Positions 1 through 7,996 of a DNA stretch of 64,000 bases are shown here, piece after piece (position 1 is the stretch's first letter; each line of letters starts with the position of its first letter). The translations under genes were made by a program, and so were the position numbers. Where the stretch lies: assembly GCF_023715645.1 (NCBI RefSeq), contig NZ_JAMBOP010000012.1, positions 1 through 64,000 on the forward strand, in the 5' to 3' direction. The notes below the pieces were generated by a model. It saw nothing but the letters and a program-made list of their open reading frames with translations. It was not told where the DNA came from and made no database searches. This stretch comes from Bacillus cytotoxicus. GTDB lineage: Bacteria; Bacillota; Bacilli; Bacillales; Bacillaceae_G.

Positions 1-31
1 CCGCAAAATTGGCTGATTTTGTGGTTTATTT

Positions 32-574
32 TTATGGACGATGAAATTTAACATGGTTACCATTACGATCGAACCAACCTCTAAATGCCCAGTTAATCCA
101 TCCACCATCACCTTGATTCGTAAATTCTCCATCTTCAAATACCCAAATTCCAAAAGTGATTCCATCATATACTGTTGTTCCGAAGAATTTAACACCGTTA
201 AAACGATCATTATAGTTTTGGTTTAAATTAAAAACCATAACATTATAGCGTTGACCTGCAGAATAAAATGTTGATTCCATTACGCCTTTTACAAATCCTG
301 AACGGTTAGTTTGAGTATTGATGGCATTCCTAATCATGTTAGCGATACCTAATACATCTATACTTACATTTAAATTTGCACTAGCTTTCGCTGCTTTTGG
401 TAAATTAGACTCTACAAAATTAATAGGTAATTCAGTAGATAGGTTAGTAGGAACATTTGTTGTAGAAGGAGAGACCTCAGCCGCACTTGCATCTGTTGGT
501 GCAAACACTCCTAATCCTCCTAAACCGATAGCTCCAGCTAAAGCAATGTTCGTCAACTTTTTCATTTTTTTCAT
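32..574 (-). CDS. Secreted protein, YolA/DUF4879-like
   Basis: A 180-residue protein with a clear Sec signal peptide: lysines at residues 2-6, a hydrophobic Ala/Gly-rich stretch, and an ASA cleavage motif near residue 30. The rest is a Ser/Thr-rich linker and a C-terminal domain (about 95-180) rich in Tyr, Trp and Gly, with GQRYNVMVFN and FEDGEFTNQGDGG segments. This domain resembles DUF4879 as in Bacillus subtilis YolA, from memory of the family. A strong GGAGG ribosome site precedes the ATG at 574. It is monocistronic and its biochemical function is unknown. Confidence 0.75.
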   Translation of the reverse strand: MKKMKKLTNIALAGAIGLGGLGVFAPTDASAAEVSPSTTNVPTNLSTELPINFVESNLPKAAKASANLNVSIDVLGIANMIRNAINTQTNRSGFVKGVMESTFYSAGQRYNVMVFNLNQNYNDRFNGVKFFGTTVYDGITFGIWVFEDGEFTNQGDGGWINWAFRGWFDRNGNHVKFHRP

Positions 575-832
575 AAAAAACCCTCCTTTATATTTTTATA
601 AGGTATTCCCCCCTACACTTTAAAGTATATATTTCTTATACAGCAGAGGTAAACAATTTAATTGGAAAGTCATTAAATTGTTAATAACCAAAAAAAGAAT
701 AAATATACAAAAACAATAAAAATTTATGTATATTTAAAGCTGAATTCAAGGTAAATATACATTTATAGGAATAAAAAATATTAACTGAATCTTTTGTTAA
801 TAGATGAAAAATTTTTTTATTTTAGTATCTTG

Positions 833-846
833 GGTTCTGGTGCAAA
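833..846 (+). repeat. Orphan IS6-family (IS240-like) terminal repeat
   Basis: GGTTCTGGTGCAAA is identical to the first 14 bases of one end of the IS240-like element at 3559-4400. No transposase or partner end lies next to it, so it is probably a relic. The rest of the 575-1109 gap holds only an orphan IS231-type end and the downstream gene's terminator. Confidence 0.6.
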
Positions 847-948
847 TATATGAAGAAGAATATAGAGGATAGTAGATTTGTTGGTTTATAAAATGTTTGA
901 TCAAAATTTAATCTATTAACGCTGATTTACCCAATAGGGGTTACCGTA

Positions 949-968
949 CATGTCCATCAACTTAAGAA
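949..968 (+). repeat. Orphan IS231-type terminal inverted repeat
   Basis: The 20 bases beginning CATGTCCATCAACTTAAG differ at one position from the IS231 terminal repeat as I remember it (CATGCCCATCAACTTAAG plus RA). They are preceded by a G-run, as in IS231 target sites. No matching right end is visible downstream, so the element was truncated or deleted. Confidence 0.6.
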
Positions 969-1012
969 ATTTTTATACCTTCAAATTAGCTCTCTTGGTG
1001 AGAAGTCTTTAT

Positions 1013-1041
1013 ATAAAAATCCCTACAAATGTTGTAGGGAT
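1013..1041 (-). terminator. Rho-independent terminator
   Basis: A ten-base perfect stem (ATCCCTACAA with TTGTAGGGAT) is followed on the minus strand by a T-run. It lies just past the stop of the VOC gene at 1110. Confidence 0.8.
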
Positions 1042-1109
1042 GAAGAACAGAATAAGTTTGTTACATTTTATTATTTTTCACTAGAAATAATACTTTATAA
1101 AAGATTGTT

Positions 1110-1499
1110 TTATCCATCTGTGTTCATGAGTACAACTCTCCAACCATCCGGATCTTCTATCGTAGTTCCCTTCTCTTTCCAATACGGATTTTCAGGTTCA
1201 ACTTCATAATAGCTCATTTTATTTAATCGATTCATTATTTTTTCAATTTCATCTTTATTAGGCATATAAAATACCAGTAAATTATCTTTTGTCGGTGCTG
1301 GACAGGGGCTTCCATTAACGTGCCTTGTGAACTCAAGATGGTACTCTTCATCGGGCAATCCAAACATGACCCCGTCGTAACCTTCATGATTGTAAAACTC
1401 ACCTATGCGTTTTAAACCTAATCCTGTTTCATAAAATTGTATAACTTCTTCAAATTTATCTGTTGGTCTTGCAAATCTAAACTGAACCCAATTCTTCAT
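1110..1499 (-). CDS. VOC (glyoxalase/bleomycin-resistance) family protein, YycE-like
   Basis: A 129-residue single-domain vicinal-oxygen-chelate protein. The N-terminal RFARPTDKFEEVIQFYETGLGLKR pattern (split here as seen) is the first beta-alpha-beta unit. A later IEDPDGWRVVL segment is the typical end of the second unit, with possible metal ligands in His/Glu positions. Members include glyoxalases, dioxygenases and drug-binding proteins; the substrate cannot be read here. The nearest remembered relative is YycE. AAAGGAGGG lies just upstream of the ATG, and its own terminator follows. Confidence 0.8.
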   Translation of the reverse strand: MKNWVQFRFARPTDKFEEVIQFYETGLGLKRIGEFYNHEGYDGVMFGLPDEEYHLEFTRHVNGSPCPAPTKDNLLVFYMPNKDEIEKIMNRLNKMSYYEVEPENPYWKEKGTTIEDPDGWRVVLMNTDG

Positions 1500-1885
1500 G
1501 CAATTCCCTCCTTTTAAATTTTAAAAGCCCTGACAATAGCTATTATAAGTTAGAAATATAAGGTTTAAAATCCCCCATTTAGGGGAGAGTTACTTAAGAT
1601 GAAAGACGTATAAATTAATAAACAGTAGTACTTTAGTATGAATTCTATTGAAAATTGATTACATGAATATGGGCCTAAACGAGAGATAAGTTAAAATGTG
1701 TCGTAACGTGCAAAATCCCCTTAGAATGAATGTCCGCTAATGCTTATTGTATTATTCTGTTCCATTGCTATACATCCCCCTTAACAGGCTGTATTATTAT
1801 AACATTATTGTATACTTATCCAACAAAATATTAGGTTTTTAATATATAATAAAGGGATATCATGGAAAGAAAGGGGATATTCCTA
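1500..1885. other. Intergenic gap, no gene seen
   Basis: 386 bases of AT-rich DNA with no convincing ORF, RNA gene or repeat. A short CCCC/GGGG hairpin near 1570 is the only structure noticed. Confidence 0.5.
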
Positions 1886-2893
1886 ATGAAAATAACAAAT
1901 TATACCTCATCGTATATTACTAATACTAAATTTAATGAATCTGAAAAAAAGGATTTATCTGTAGAAATTAAACATAGTAATGAATATGAGAGTGAATCAG
2001 ACAAAAGGAAGAAGTTATTAGACGAAAAGTACAGTGAAATTCATAAAGAAAACATGCTATATGCTAATCCAGAAGAACATATTTATAATAAATATCGCAG
2101 TCAATATTCAAAAGAATTTCGTCATGATTTAAGTAAAGAAGAGAGAGAAGTTGCATTACAAACAGAAATGAATATGTTGAGTGGCAACGGTAAAAGTGGT
2201 TTTTATAGTATGCGTGATTCTTTGTTTAGAAACTCAGATCCTATTGATGGAAGGGTTGAAAATTACAAAGAGAAAGCTTTTCAGCGTGAACAAGTAAATC
2301 GTCAGATTCAAGATTTATTTACTCAAAAAAACATTGACATCCCAAATGATGAGAACTTAACTTTTAATGTTGATCCAAATAATTTTCAAGTTACGGTGAA
2401 AGGTAGTAAGAATATACAATTGCTACAACAAATTGAAAAAGTTTTAAATGATAAAAATAATGGTAAGGAATTGTTTTCACATATTTTTCAAAGTAGTGAT
2501 TTTAAATCTGAACAAATGAAGCCAGAGGCAATACGTAAATATGGTTTGATTTCTACACTTAGATCAGGAACGGGGTATAACTTACATGATTTAGAGCGTA
2601 AAGATGGTAAGTTCTTAACTCCTGATGGTCAAGATGTATTTGAACTCTATTTGAATCGTATGCGTCAAAACCCGTATGAGCGTAATTATGTGAGTCTTGC
2701 GGCATCAGTATATGGTTCAAGGTATGATGAATTAGCAGAAAATGGTTTTGATGTGATGCCAGATTTAATATTATCTATTAATTATAGTAATAATAAGTTA
2801 CAAGATATTGGCCAAAAAGAAAATTATAGTGATCTTTATTGGCTTGCTGATTTAGAAAAAAGTGTAGAAGTTGAAAATAAAAAGAATAAATAG
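1886..2893 (+). CDS. Uncharacterised protein, DUF4885-like
   Basis: About 335 residues, highly charged and soluble, with no signal peptide or membrane segment. It opens MKITNYTSSYI and has several Lys/Glu-rich helical stretches. I recall similar proteins under DUF4885 in the B. cereus group, but the assignment is weak. I chose the ATG at 1886 because AAAGGGG sits about ten bases upstream; an in-frame ATG at 1862 also has a possible site. It appears to stand alone. Function unknown. Confidence 0.65.
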   Translation: MKITNYTSSYITNTKFNESEKKDLSVEIKHSNEYESESDKRKKLLDEKYSEIHKENMLYANPEEHIYNKYRSQYSKEFRHDLSKEEREVALQTEMNMLSGNGKSGFYSMRDSLFRNSDPIDGRVENYKEKAFQREQVNRQIQDLFTQKNIDIPNDENLTFNVDPNNFQVTVKGSKNIQLLQQIEKVLNDKNNGKELFSHIFQSSDFKSEQMKPEAIRKYGLISTLRSGTGYNLHDLERKDGKFLTPDGQDVFELYLNRMRQNPYERNYVSLAASVYGSRYDELAENGFDVMPDLILSINYSNNKLQDIGQKENYSDLYWLADLEKSVEVENKKNK

Positions 2894-3134
2894 AATTTAA
2901 GTTACACTTGAGGTTCTGTTAGTAAAATTTGTGTTTACGTTCTTGTTGTTGTTCTTTAGATTGACGTATTAATTTGACAGAATTAGGTTTTCATCTAAAG
3001 AAACGGAGAAAAAAGGTCGCTGTAGTTTTAATAATTACAAAATTAATATATACAGATAAATTGAGAAATTTTATATATATGAAAAATATGAAAAAGTAAG
3101 TTGGCAAGCAGTTTAAACAAGAAACTAAAAAAAT

Positions 3135-3166
3135 AAAAAGAGTCTGGATACAGACTCTTTTTATTT
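3135..3166. terminator. Bidirectional terminator hairpin
   Basis: A 12-base perfect stem (AAAAAGAGTCTG, loop GATA, CAGACTCTTTTT) with A-run and T-run on its two sides, so it could stop transcription from either direction. Confidence 0.75.
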
Positions 3167-3301
3167 GCCTACTAAGGTAGGACGACACCAATTTTTTCGT
3201 ACCTACTACGGTAAGGCTACACCAATTTTTTCGTGCTCACTACGGTAGAGCTACACCAATTTTTTCGTGCTCACTACGGTAGAGCTACACCAATTTTTTC
3301 G
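3167..3301 (+). repeat. 34-bp tandem repeat, four copies
   Basis: The block CACCAATTTTTTCG starts at 3186, 3220, 3254 and 3288, a period of exactly 34 bp. The intervening part (CTCACTACGGTAGAGCTA type) is identical in the last two copies and diverges leftward. It lies directly next to a terminator and upstream of an IS element. Confidence 0.9.
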
Positions 3302-3331
3302 CCGTTCTTTTCATTCAGGTACACTTTTGTG

Positions 3332-3418
3332 GCGAAGGTGAACGGGTAAGAACTTCGCTGAATGAATCTGTTCTGTTAATTTATATCATTACGGAGGTGA
3401 AACAGATAAGAACTCCGT
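3332..3418 (+). other. Two hairpins with conserved loop and covarying stems
   Basis: Hairpin 1 is 3332-3358 (GCGAAG/CTTCGC) and hairpin 2 is 3391-3418 (ACGGAG/CTCCGT). Their loops are nearly the same: GTGAACGGGTAAGAA and GTGAAACAGATAAGAA. Two stem pairs differ by compensating changes, which suggests the fold is or was maintained. No function is known to me. Confidence 0.5.
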
Positions 3419-3431
3419 TTAATTTCATCAT

Positions 3432-3534
3432 TATCGGTTTTTTATTTTGCCGAGCGTACTCCGAAAAACAGCTCACGTCTAGTATCGGTTTATTTATTTT
3501 AGCCAGGTGTACTCCGAAAAACAACCCCACGTCT
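3432..3534 (+). repeat. Imperfect direct repeat upstream of the IS element
   Basis: Two units of about 50 bases (3432-3480 and 3483-3534) each begin TATCGGTTT and share TACTCCGAAAAACA and CACGTCT. They follow the hairpin pair and end just before the IS6-family element, so this whole 3167-3558 stretch is repetitive and non-coding. Confidence 0.6.
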
Positions 3535-3558
3535 TTACGGATATTGTATCAAAAAAAG

Positions 3559-4400
3559 GGTTCTGGTGCAAGAAGTCTATAAAACTTGGATATACTGATA
3601 CTACTAATCTAAAGAAGGTGCGTGATTGGTATGGAAAAGAAAAATGTATTCAAGTGGAAGCATTATCAGCTCGATATTATTTTGTTAACAGTAAGATGGT
3701 ATCTACGGTACAACCTTAGTTTTCGTAATTTAGTGGAAATGATGGAGGAACGGGGCTTATTTATTTCTCATACAACGATTATGCGTTGGGTTCATCAGTA
3801 CGGTCCTGAATTGGACAAACGAATCCGACGTCATCTTAAACAAACAAGTGACTCCTGAAGAGTCGATGAAACATATATCAAAGTAAAAGGGCAATGGATG
3901 TATCTATATCGTGCAGTGGATTCCAAAGGAAACACGATTGATTTTTATCTCAGTGAAACAAGAGACACAAAGGCTGCAAAGCGCTTTTTCAAGAAAGCTT
4001 TGCGGTCTTTTCATGTTTCACAACCTCGTGTGATAACTATTGATAAGAATCCCGCCTATCCTGTAGCAATTGAAGAGTTGAAGAATGAAAAAAAGATGCC
4101 TGTGGGCATCCAAATAAGGCAAGTGAAATATCTTAATAACATCGTGGAACAAGATCATCGTTTTATCAAGAAACGAGTTCGCCCTATGTTAGGACTGAAA
4201 TCACTTCGTACAGCTAATTGCATTTTAGGTGGCGTTGAAGCTATGCATATGATGAGAAAAGGGCAACTTCACCAAAGGGTGAAGTCTGCCCGAAATGAAG
4301 CTGAATTCATTCATAAATTGTTTGGATTAACTGTTTAACCTCTCAGTTAACAGAACATTGCCGTTCTATGTTTCTGGTAAAGTATTTTTGCACCAGAACC
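3559..4400 (+). mobile_element. IS6-family insertion sequence, IS240-like
   Basis: 842 bp bounded by inverted GGTTCTGGTGCAA (3559-3571) and TTGCACCAGAACC (4388-4400). The size and the single transposase fit IS6/IS240. I see no 8-bp target duplication: the flanks are AAAAAAAG and AATTTTTT. This suggests recombination after insertion. The transposase carries an internal stop, so the copy cannot move by itself. Confidence 0.88.
3631..4338 (+). pseudogene. IS240-like DDE transposase with one nonsense codon
   Basis: The reading frame is otherwise intact. It has an N-terminal helix-turn-helix region (FRNLVEMMEERGL, HTTIMRWVHQYGP) and then the DDE catalytic core, with VDETYIKV, ITIDKNPAYP and a late EQDHRFIKKR segment carrying the glutamate. 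A TGA at 3856-3858 falls immediately before the first catalytic Asp region, where relatives have Trp (TGG), so a single G-to-A change explains it. The start is the ATG at 3631 behind GAAGGTG. Without readthrough only the DNA-binding part would be made. Confidence 0.88.
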
Positions 4401-4495
4401 AATTTTTTTACTTTTTTGTTATTGTTTTATTATAGGTCAGTATTTAGAGAACATTATTATATTAACAATTTTGCATAAATCTAAAAGGAGAAGAC

Positions 4496-4750
4496 ATGAA
4501 AAAATCAATTGAAAAATTAGTTAAATCCATAACAGAATCAACTTCTATAACAGACATATGTGATAATCAAATATGTAACACATTAAGCCCTGTAATAGAT
4601 TTTGTCATCTTTCCAGAATATCTTATTTTTAATGCGACTACGTATTCCAGCAAAATAGTTTCCTTATTAATTTTTTTAGCTATAATTGTTGTATTTGGAC
4701 TTCTATTTGAATTTATTCTAAAGAAAGCATTTAAAAAGGTGCTCTTTTAG
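4496..4750 (+). CDS. Small membrane protein, possibly frameshifted
   Basis: 84 residues behind a good AAAAGGAG site. One clear membrane helix covers about residues 53-75, followed by a Lys-rich end. Right after the stop, another frame continues openly to 4848 and encodes a second hydrophobic helix plus a basic tail. An indel in the A-run near 4733-4737 may therefore have shortened a two-helix protein. No family recognised. Confidence 0.55.
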   Translation: MKKSIEKLVKSITESTSITDICDNQICNTLSPVIDFVIFPEYLIFNATTYSSKIVSLLIFLAIIVVFGLLFEFILKKAFKKVLF

Positions 4751-4872
4751 AATTAACGATAAAAATTTTCGGGAAAATAATGACCATTGCAATACTCTTT
4801 TATGGTATTAAAATAGTTATATATTTAATAAAATTAAAAAAATACTAAACTAATTTTTGTTAGGAAGTCGCC

Positions 4873-5005
4873 CATCACCATTTAACTAAAGCGAAATTGT
4901 ATCCCTAAAATGAAAAAAGCGTTATTCTTTCCTATGATTCTACAGAAAGAATAGCGTATTTTTTCATTTTAGGGGGTATTTTGTTTTATTAACTTGATAG
5001 CGATG
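4873..5005. mobile_element. MITE with IS231-like ends (copy A)
   Basis: 133 bp starting CATCACCATTTAACTAA and ending in the inverse of CATCGCTATCAAGTTAA, both resembling IS231 ends. Inside is a long hairpin (about 4903-4974): CCCTAAAATGAAAAAA on one arm and its complement on the other, roughly 29 paired bases. No ORF. It is a non-autonomous relative of copy B, 12 bp away. Confidence 0.65.
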
Positions 5006-5017
5006 GGGTCTCGCCAC

Positions 5018-5144
5018 ATGCCCATCAAGCTAAGAAATTCGTTGTTCCCCAAAATGAAAAAATGAGTTAAATTCTCATAAGTAACTGTAGAGATATAAAA
5101 TTTTCGTTTTGGGGGTATCTCAAAATATTAACTTGATGGGCATG
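5018..5144. mobile_element. MITE with IS231 ends (copy B)
   Basis: 127 bp. The left end CATGCCCATCAAGCTAAG and the inverted right end CATGCCCATCAAGTTAA match the IS231 20-bp repeat closely. The similarity of the two arms continues inward to CCCCAAAAYGAAAA. No gene inside, so it resembles the IS231 mobile insertion cassettes without a passenger gene. Confidence 0.75.
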
Positions 5145-5187
5145 TGACTCTACCCCTAAATAGACAATAAACTGTTTGGATTCCTTT

Positions 5188-5479
5188 GTAACAAAAAGGA
5201 TGTCAGAGAGTTTTGATAAAAATTAAATTTGTTACATATTTTTGTTACGCAAAAATCAACAAGTCGCTTAGTAATGCACTTCAAGCAAAGCATTGTAACA
5301 AAAACGTACAGTATTGTTACGGTATAAATATCCTTAGCATGGGCTTTATGTTAGTACGTTGGCTGTACCACTGGACATCATCGAAGAACTTACATACATC
5401 AACATTGAAGACCGTTCACAAATGTTAAACTATATTGAAGTTCAACGCCCATCGTGGAAAATGAAAACTCTCAAAAGTT
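5188..5479 (+). other. GTTAC-motif cluster and short coding relic
   Basis: Five TTGTTAC/GTAACAA words occur at about 5188, 5228, 5242, 5296 and 5313 in both orientations. The 3' part (about 5335-5479) reads as the end of a protein with a VPLDIIEEL segment, but upstream stops close the frame. It is probably a gene remnant of unknown origin. The rest of the 4751-5789 gap holds only the two MITEs. Confidence 0.35.
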
Positions 5480-5789
5480 AGTAAAGGGGCTATTATAAAA
5501 TGACAAAACTTTGACCACAGCAAGACTTTATCAATTTCTTCTTTATTGTTTAAATCGATATTGGGGAGTGTTTCAAATAAATAAAAAAGATAATGATAGG
5601 GACTTTTGAGATAGTGTTTATTGTTCTTTATTAAGGGTAGTGGCTTTTGAAAAAATTCCTAGTTTATGGAAATATTTATCCTACTACTAAAGTTGTAAAA
5701 AATCTAGTCAATATGTAGCAAGTAGCATTAATTGAAAAAATGTAAAATAAATTTAAGAATCAAAATGTTGGAAGGGAGAGAGAAACCAA

Positions 5790-6512
5790 TTGGATAGAGA
5801 AAATAATAAAAAACTTGTGGTAATCACTGGGGTAACACAAGGATTAGGTCGGTCATTAATTGACCGTTTTTCTGAATTAGGTTGGTTGATTGTTGGATGT
5901 GGTCGTTCCAAAAGTAAGATAGAACAAATCAAGAGACAATTTGATAACAAACATGATTTTCAATCCATTGATGTTTCGGACGATAAAGCTGTTAAAGCTT
6001 GGGGAGAATATATTCTTCAGCGATACGTTGCACCAGATTTACTGATTAATAATGCCTCTATTGTAAATAAAAATGCAACGCTTTGGACTATTTCTTCGGA
6101 AGAATTTGCAAATGTTATGAATATTAATGTGAATGGTGTAGTCAATGTGATACGGACATTTGTACCGGATATGATTCATAATAAACGAGGGATCATAATC
6201 AATATTAGTTCAAGTTGGGGACGTTCCGGTGAGGCAGAACTTGCACCGTATTGCGCTTCCAAGTTTGCTATAGAGGGTTTAACTCAATCAATGGCACTAG
6301 AATTGCCGAAAGAACTGGCAGTAGTTGCACTAGATCCAGGTGGAGGCATTTATACTTCGATGCTACAATCATGTGCACCAGAGTATGTATCGAGTTCTCC
6401 AACTGCCGAGGCTTGGTCACATGTTGCTGTGCCGTATATGCTTAGCATTACATCAAATGATAATGGGAAATCCCTTACTTGCCCTAAAGTAAGGAGTGGT
6501 ACCAATGAGTAA
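5790..6512 (+). CDS. SDR-family NAD(P)-dependent oxidoreductase
   Basis: 240 residues with the classical short-chain dehydrogenase layout. There is a glycine-rich cofactor loop TGVTQGLG near residue 14, NNAS near residue 88, a catalytic Ser in ISSSWG, and YCASK for the Tyr/Lys pair. The enzyme should be a soluble Rossmann-fold oxidoreductase. The substrate cannot be predicted. The start is TTG at 5790 behind GGAAGGGAGAG. The last 40 residues are unusual for the family and may reflect divergence. Confidence 0.85.
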   Translation: MDRENNKKLVVITGVTQGLGRSLIDRFSELGWLIVGCGRSKSKIEQIKRQFDNKHDFQSIDVSDDKAVKAWGEYILQRYVAPDLLINNASIVNKNATLWTISSEEFANVMNINVNGVVNVIRTFVPDMIHNKRGIIINISSSWGRSGEAELAPYCASKFAIEGLTQSMALELPKELAVVALDPGGGIYTSMLQSCAPEYVSSSPTAEAWSHVAVPYMLSITSNDNGKSLTCPKVRSGTNE

Positions 6513-6567
6513 GAAGGTTCATCGAGTGACAAAAATCTTTGAGTGTTGAAAAAAGGAGGTTTGTATT

Positions 6568-7152
6568 GTGGGTAAGAGTTTATCAGAAATGTCACTAGAA
6601 GAATTATGGGGACTGTTTCCTATTATTTTGAAAGAACATAATTCAATATGGAAAGATTGGTATGTACGAGAAGAAAAACTACTTAACAATATAATCGGTA
6701 ATCAATATATTGAACGAATAAATCACATAGGAAGTACCTCTGTTAACGGGTTATTAGCAAAGCCGACGATAGATATATTGCTTGAAATAACAGAAGACTG
6801 TGATTTGGAGTTTTTAGTGAATGTGTTGGAGAAAAACGGATATATTTTTGAAAAGCAACCACAAAAGCCTTCACCTCATATGATGTTTATGAAAGGCTAT
6901 ACAGAAAAAGGATTTGCCAAAAAAGTATTTCATCTTCATCTTAGGTATATAGGGGATTGGAATGAATTATATTTTAGAGATTTTTTACGACTGCACAAAG
7001 ATGTTTCCCAAGAATATAGTAATTTAAAAATGAACTTAATAGACAAATATGAACATGACAGAGATGGATATACGGAAGCAAAAACAGAGTTTATTAACAA
7101 ATATACTAAAATTGCAAAAACGGAATTTGAAAACAAATATAATCCAAACTAA
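6568..7152 (+). CDS. GrpB family protein (UPF0157)
   Basis: 194 residues. The signature NHIGSTSVNGLLAKPTIDIL at about residues 51-70 is typical of the GrpB family, which shares the nucleotidyltransferase fold; the HLHLR segment lies near residue 125. Some relatives are linked to CoaE in other bacteria, but this one stands alone. Start is GTG at 6568 with AAAGGAGG upstream. Function unproven. Confidence 0.85.
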   Translation: MGKSLSEMSLEELWGLFPIILKEHNSIWKDWYVREEKLLNNIIGNQYIERINHIGSTSVNGLLAKPTIDILLEITEDCDLEFLVNVLEKNGYIFEKQPQKPSPHMMFMKGYTEKGFAKKVFHLHLRYIGDWNELYFRDFLRLHKDVSQEYSNLKMNLIDKYEHDRDGYTEAKTEFINKYTKIAKTEFENKYNPN

Positions 7153-7286
7153 TAAGCACTTTATTTCAAATCAAATTTTTTTATAAAACAAGTCCTTGAT
7201 ATGCCACCAAAGAATGCATTTTAAAGTTGCCATGTGCTGCATAGTTTTACGCATCAAAGCAAAAAGTAACGTTGGAGGTGAGCAAA

Positions 7287-7421
7287 GTGGGTCGAAAAAT
7301 TAAACAGGATCCTTCTAGAGCAGGTCTTGGTTCTTCGCAAGTGGAAGGTCAAGGAACAACTACGCGAGAAATAGGTTCTATTCAAGTGGCTTCATCAAAT
7401 AAGCAGCAAAAACGTAGTTAA
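7287..7421 (+). CDS. YuzL-like small protein
   Basis: 44 residues starting at GTG 7287 behind TTGGAGGTGAG. The pattern is a basic N-terminus, DPSRAG, GQGTTTRE and a Lys/Gln/Arg tail. This matches my memory of the YuzL family, short hydrophilic proteins of spore-forming Bacillus that look like small acid-soluble spore proteins. A strong terminator follows, supporting a free-standing gene. Confidence 0.65.
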   Translation: MGRKIKQDPSRAGLGSSQVEGQGTTTREIGSIQVASSNKQQKRS

Positions 7422-7469
7422 TCATAATTTGTTATTTTTTAATTGAAGAGAGAACTTTATTTATGTTAA

Positions 7470-7506
7470 ACGAGTGCAATTTCAGTTGAAAATTGCACTC
7501 GTTTTC
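7470..7506 (+). terminator. Rho-independent terminator
   Basis: Stem ACGAGTGCAATTT paired with AAATTGCACTCGT, then TTTTC. It closes the YuzL-like gene and separates it from the BlaI operon promoter. Confidence 0.85.
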
Positions 7507-7521
7507 ATTACTGGAATATGA

Positions 7522-7573
7522 TTGACAATAACGGACTACAGATGTAATATCATTATAAGACTACAAATGTAAT
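7522..7573 (+). promoter_or_regulatory. Promoter and twin BlaI/MecI-type operators
   Basis: TTGACA at 7522-7527 and TAATAT at 7545-7550 with a 17-base spacer. Two copies of ACTACANATGTAAT lie at 7535-7548 and 7560-7573. These carry the TACA/TGTA inverted words bound by BlaI/MecI repressors. One box covers the -10 and the other the transcription start, so the BlaI-like protein encoded next should repress its own operon. Confidence 0.85.
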
Positions 7574-7597
7574 ATAAGGAAGGAGAAAGCAGAAAAT

Positions 7598-7996
7598 ATG
7601 TGTAAAACGCCTAAAATATCTGAAGCTGAGTTGGAAATAATGAAAGTTATTTGGTCGAATGCACCTCAAACAGCAAATGAAATTATTCAAGATCTTGAAG
7701 GGAAAATGGATTGGAGTCCAAAAACAATTCGAACGTTGATTAGCAGATTAGTACAAAAGGAAGCGATAGCTGCTTATCAAGAAACTGGAAAAATGTATAC
7801 ATATACTCCGTTAGTTTCTCAAGACCATTATTTACAGGTAGAAACAAAATCTTTCCTTAAACGTTTTTATGGTGCAGCATTGAAGCCATTGCTTGTAAAC
7901 TTCTTAAAGGAAGAAAAGCTTTCTCAAGAAGAAATTAATGAACTTAAGCGTATTCTTGATGACAAAAGTGAAGCTGATCGAAGAAAAGAACGATGA
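7598..7996 (+). CDS. BlaI/MecI/CopY-family transcriptional repressor
   Basis: 132 residues. The N-terminal winged helix (ISEAELEIMKVIW, then WSPKTIRTLISRLVQKEAI) is diagnostic of the family, and the C-terminal half should dimerise. Members are inactivated by cleavage when the partner M56 sensor is triggered. Its stop overlaps the start of that sensor (ATGA), and two matching operator boxes sit at the promoter. Confidence 0.93.
   Translation: MCKTPKISEAELEIMKVIWSNAPQTANEIIQDLEGKMDWSPKTIRTLISRLVQKEAIAAYQETGKMYTYTPLVSQDHYLQVETKSFLKRFYGAALKPLLVNFLKEEKLSQEEINELKRILDDKSEADRRKER

Noticed and set aside
2991-3191. Minus-strand 66-residue ORF
   Set aside because: No ribosome site, Phe/Ile-rich translation of AT-rich DNA, and it overlaps a terminator and the repeat array.
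3167-3301. CRISPR array
   Set aside because: The repeat is contiguous with no unique spacers, only four copies, and no cas genes are present.
4733-4740. Programmed frameshift in the small membrane gene
   Set aside because: The A-run is not in the X-XXY-YYZ phase needed for -1 slipping; an ordinary indel is simpler.
5213-5428. 71-residue ORF
   Set aside because: No ribosome site and no plausible protein composition; it lies over the GTTAC cluster and in a different frame from the more convincing relic.
6936-7136. Minus-strand ORFs inside GrpB and similar antisense frames elsewhere
   Set aside because: They mirror a well-supported gene on the other strand and lack start signals.
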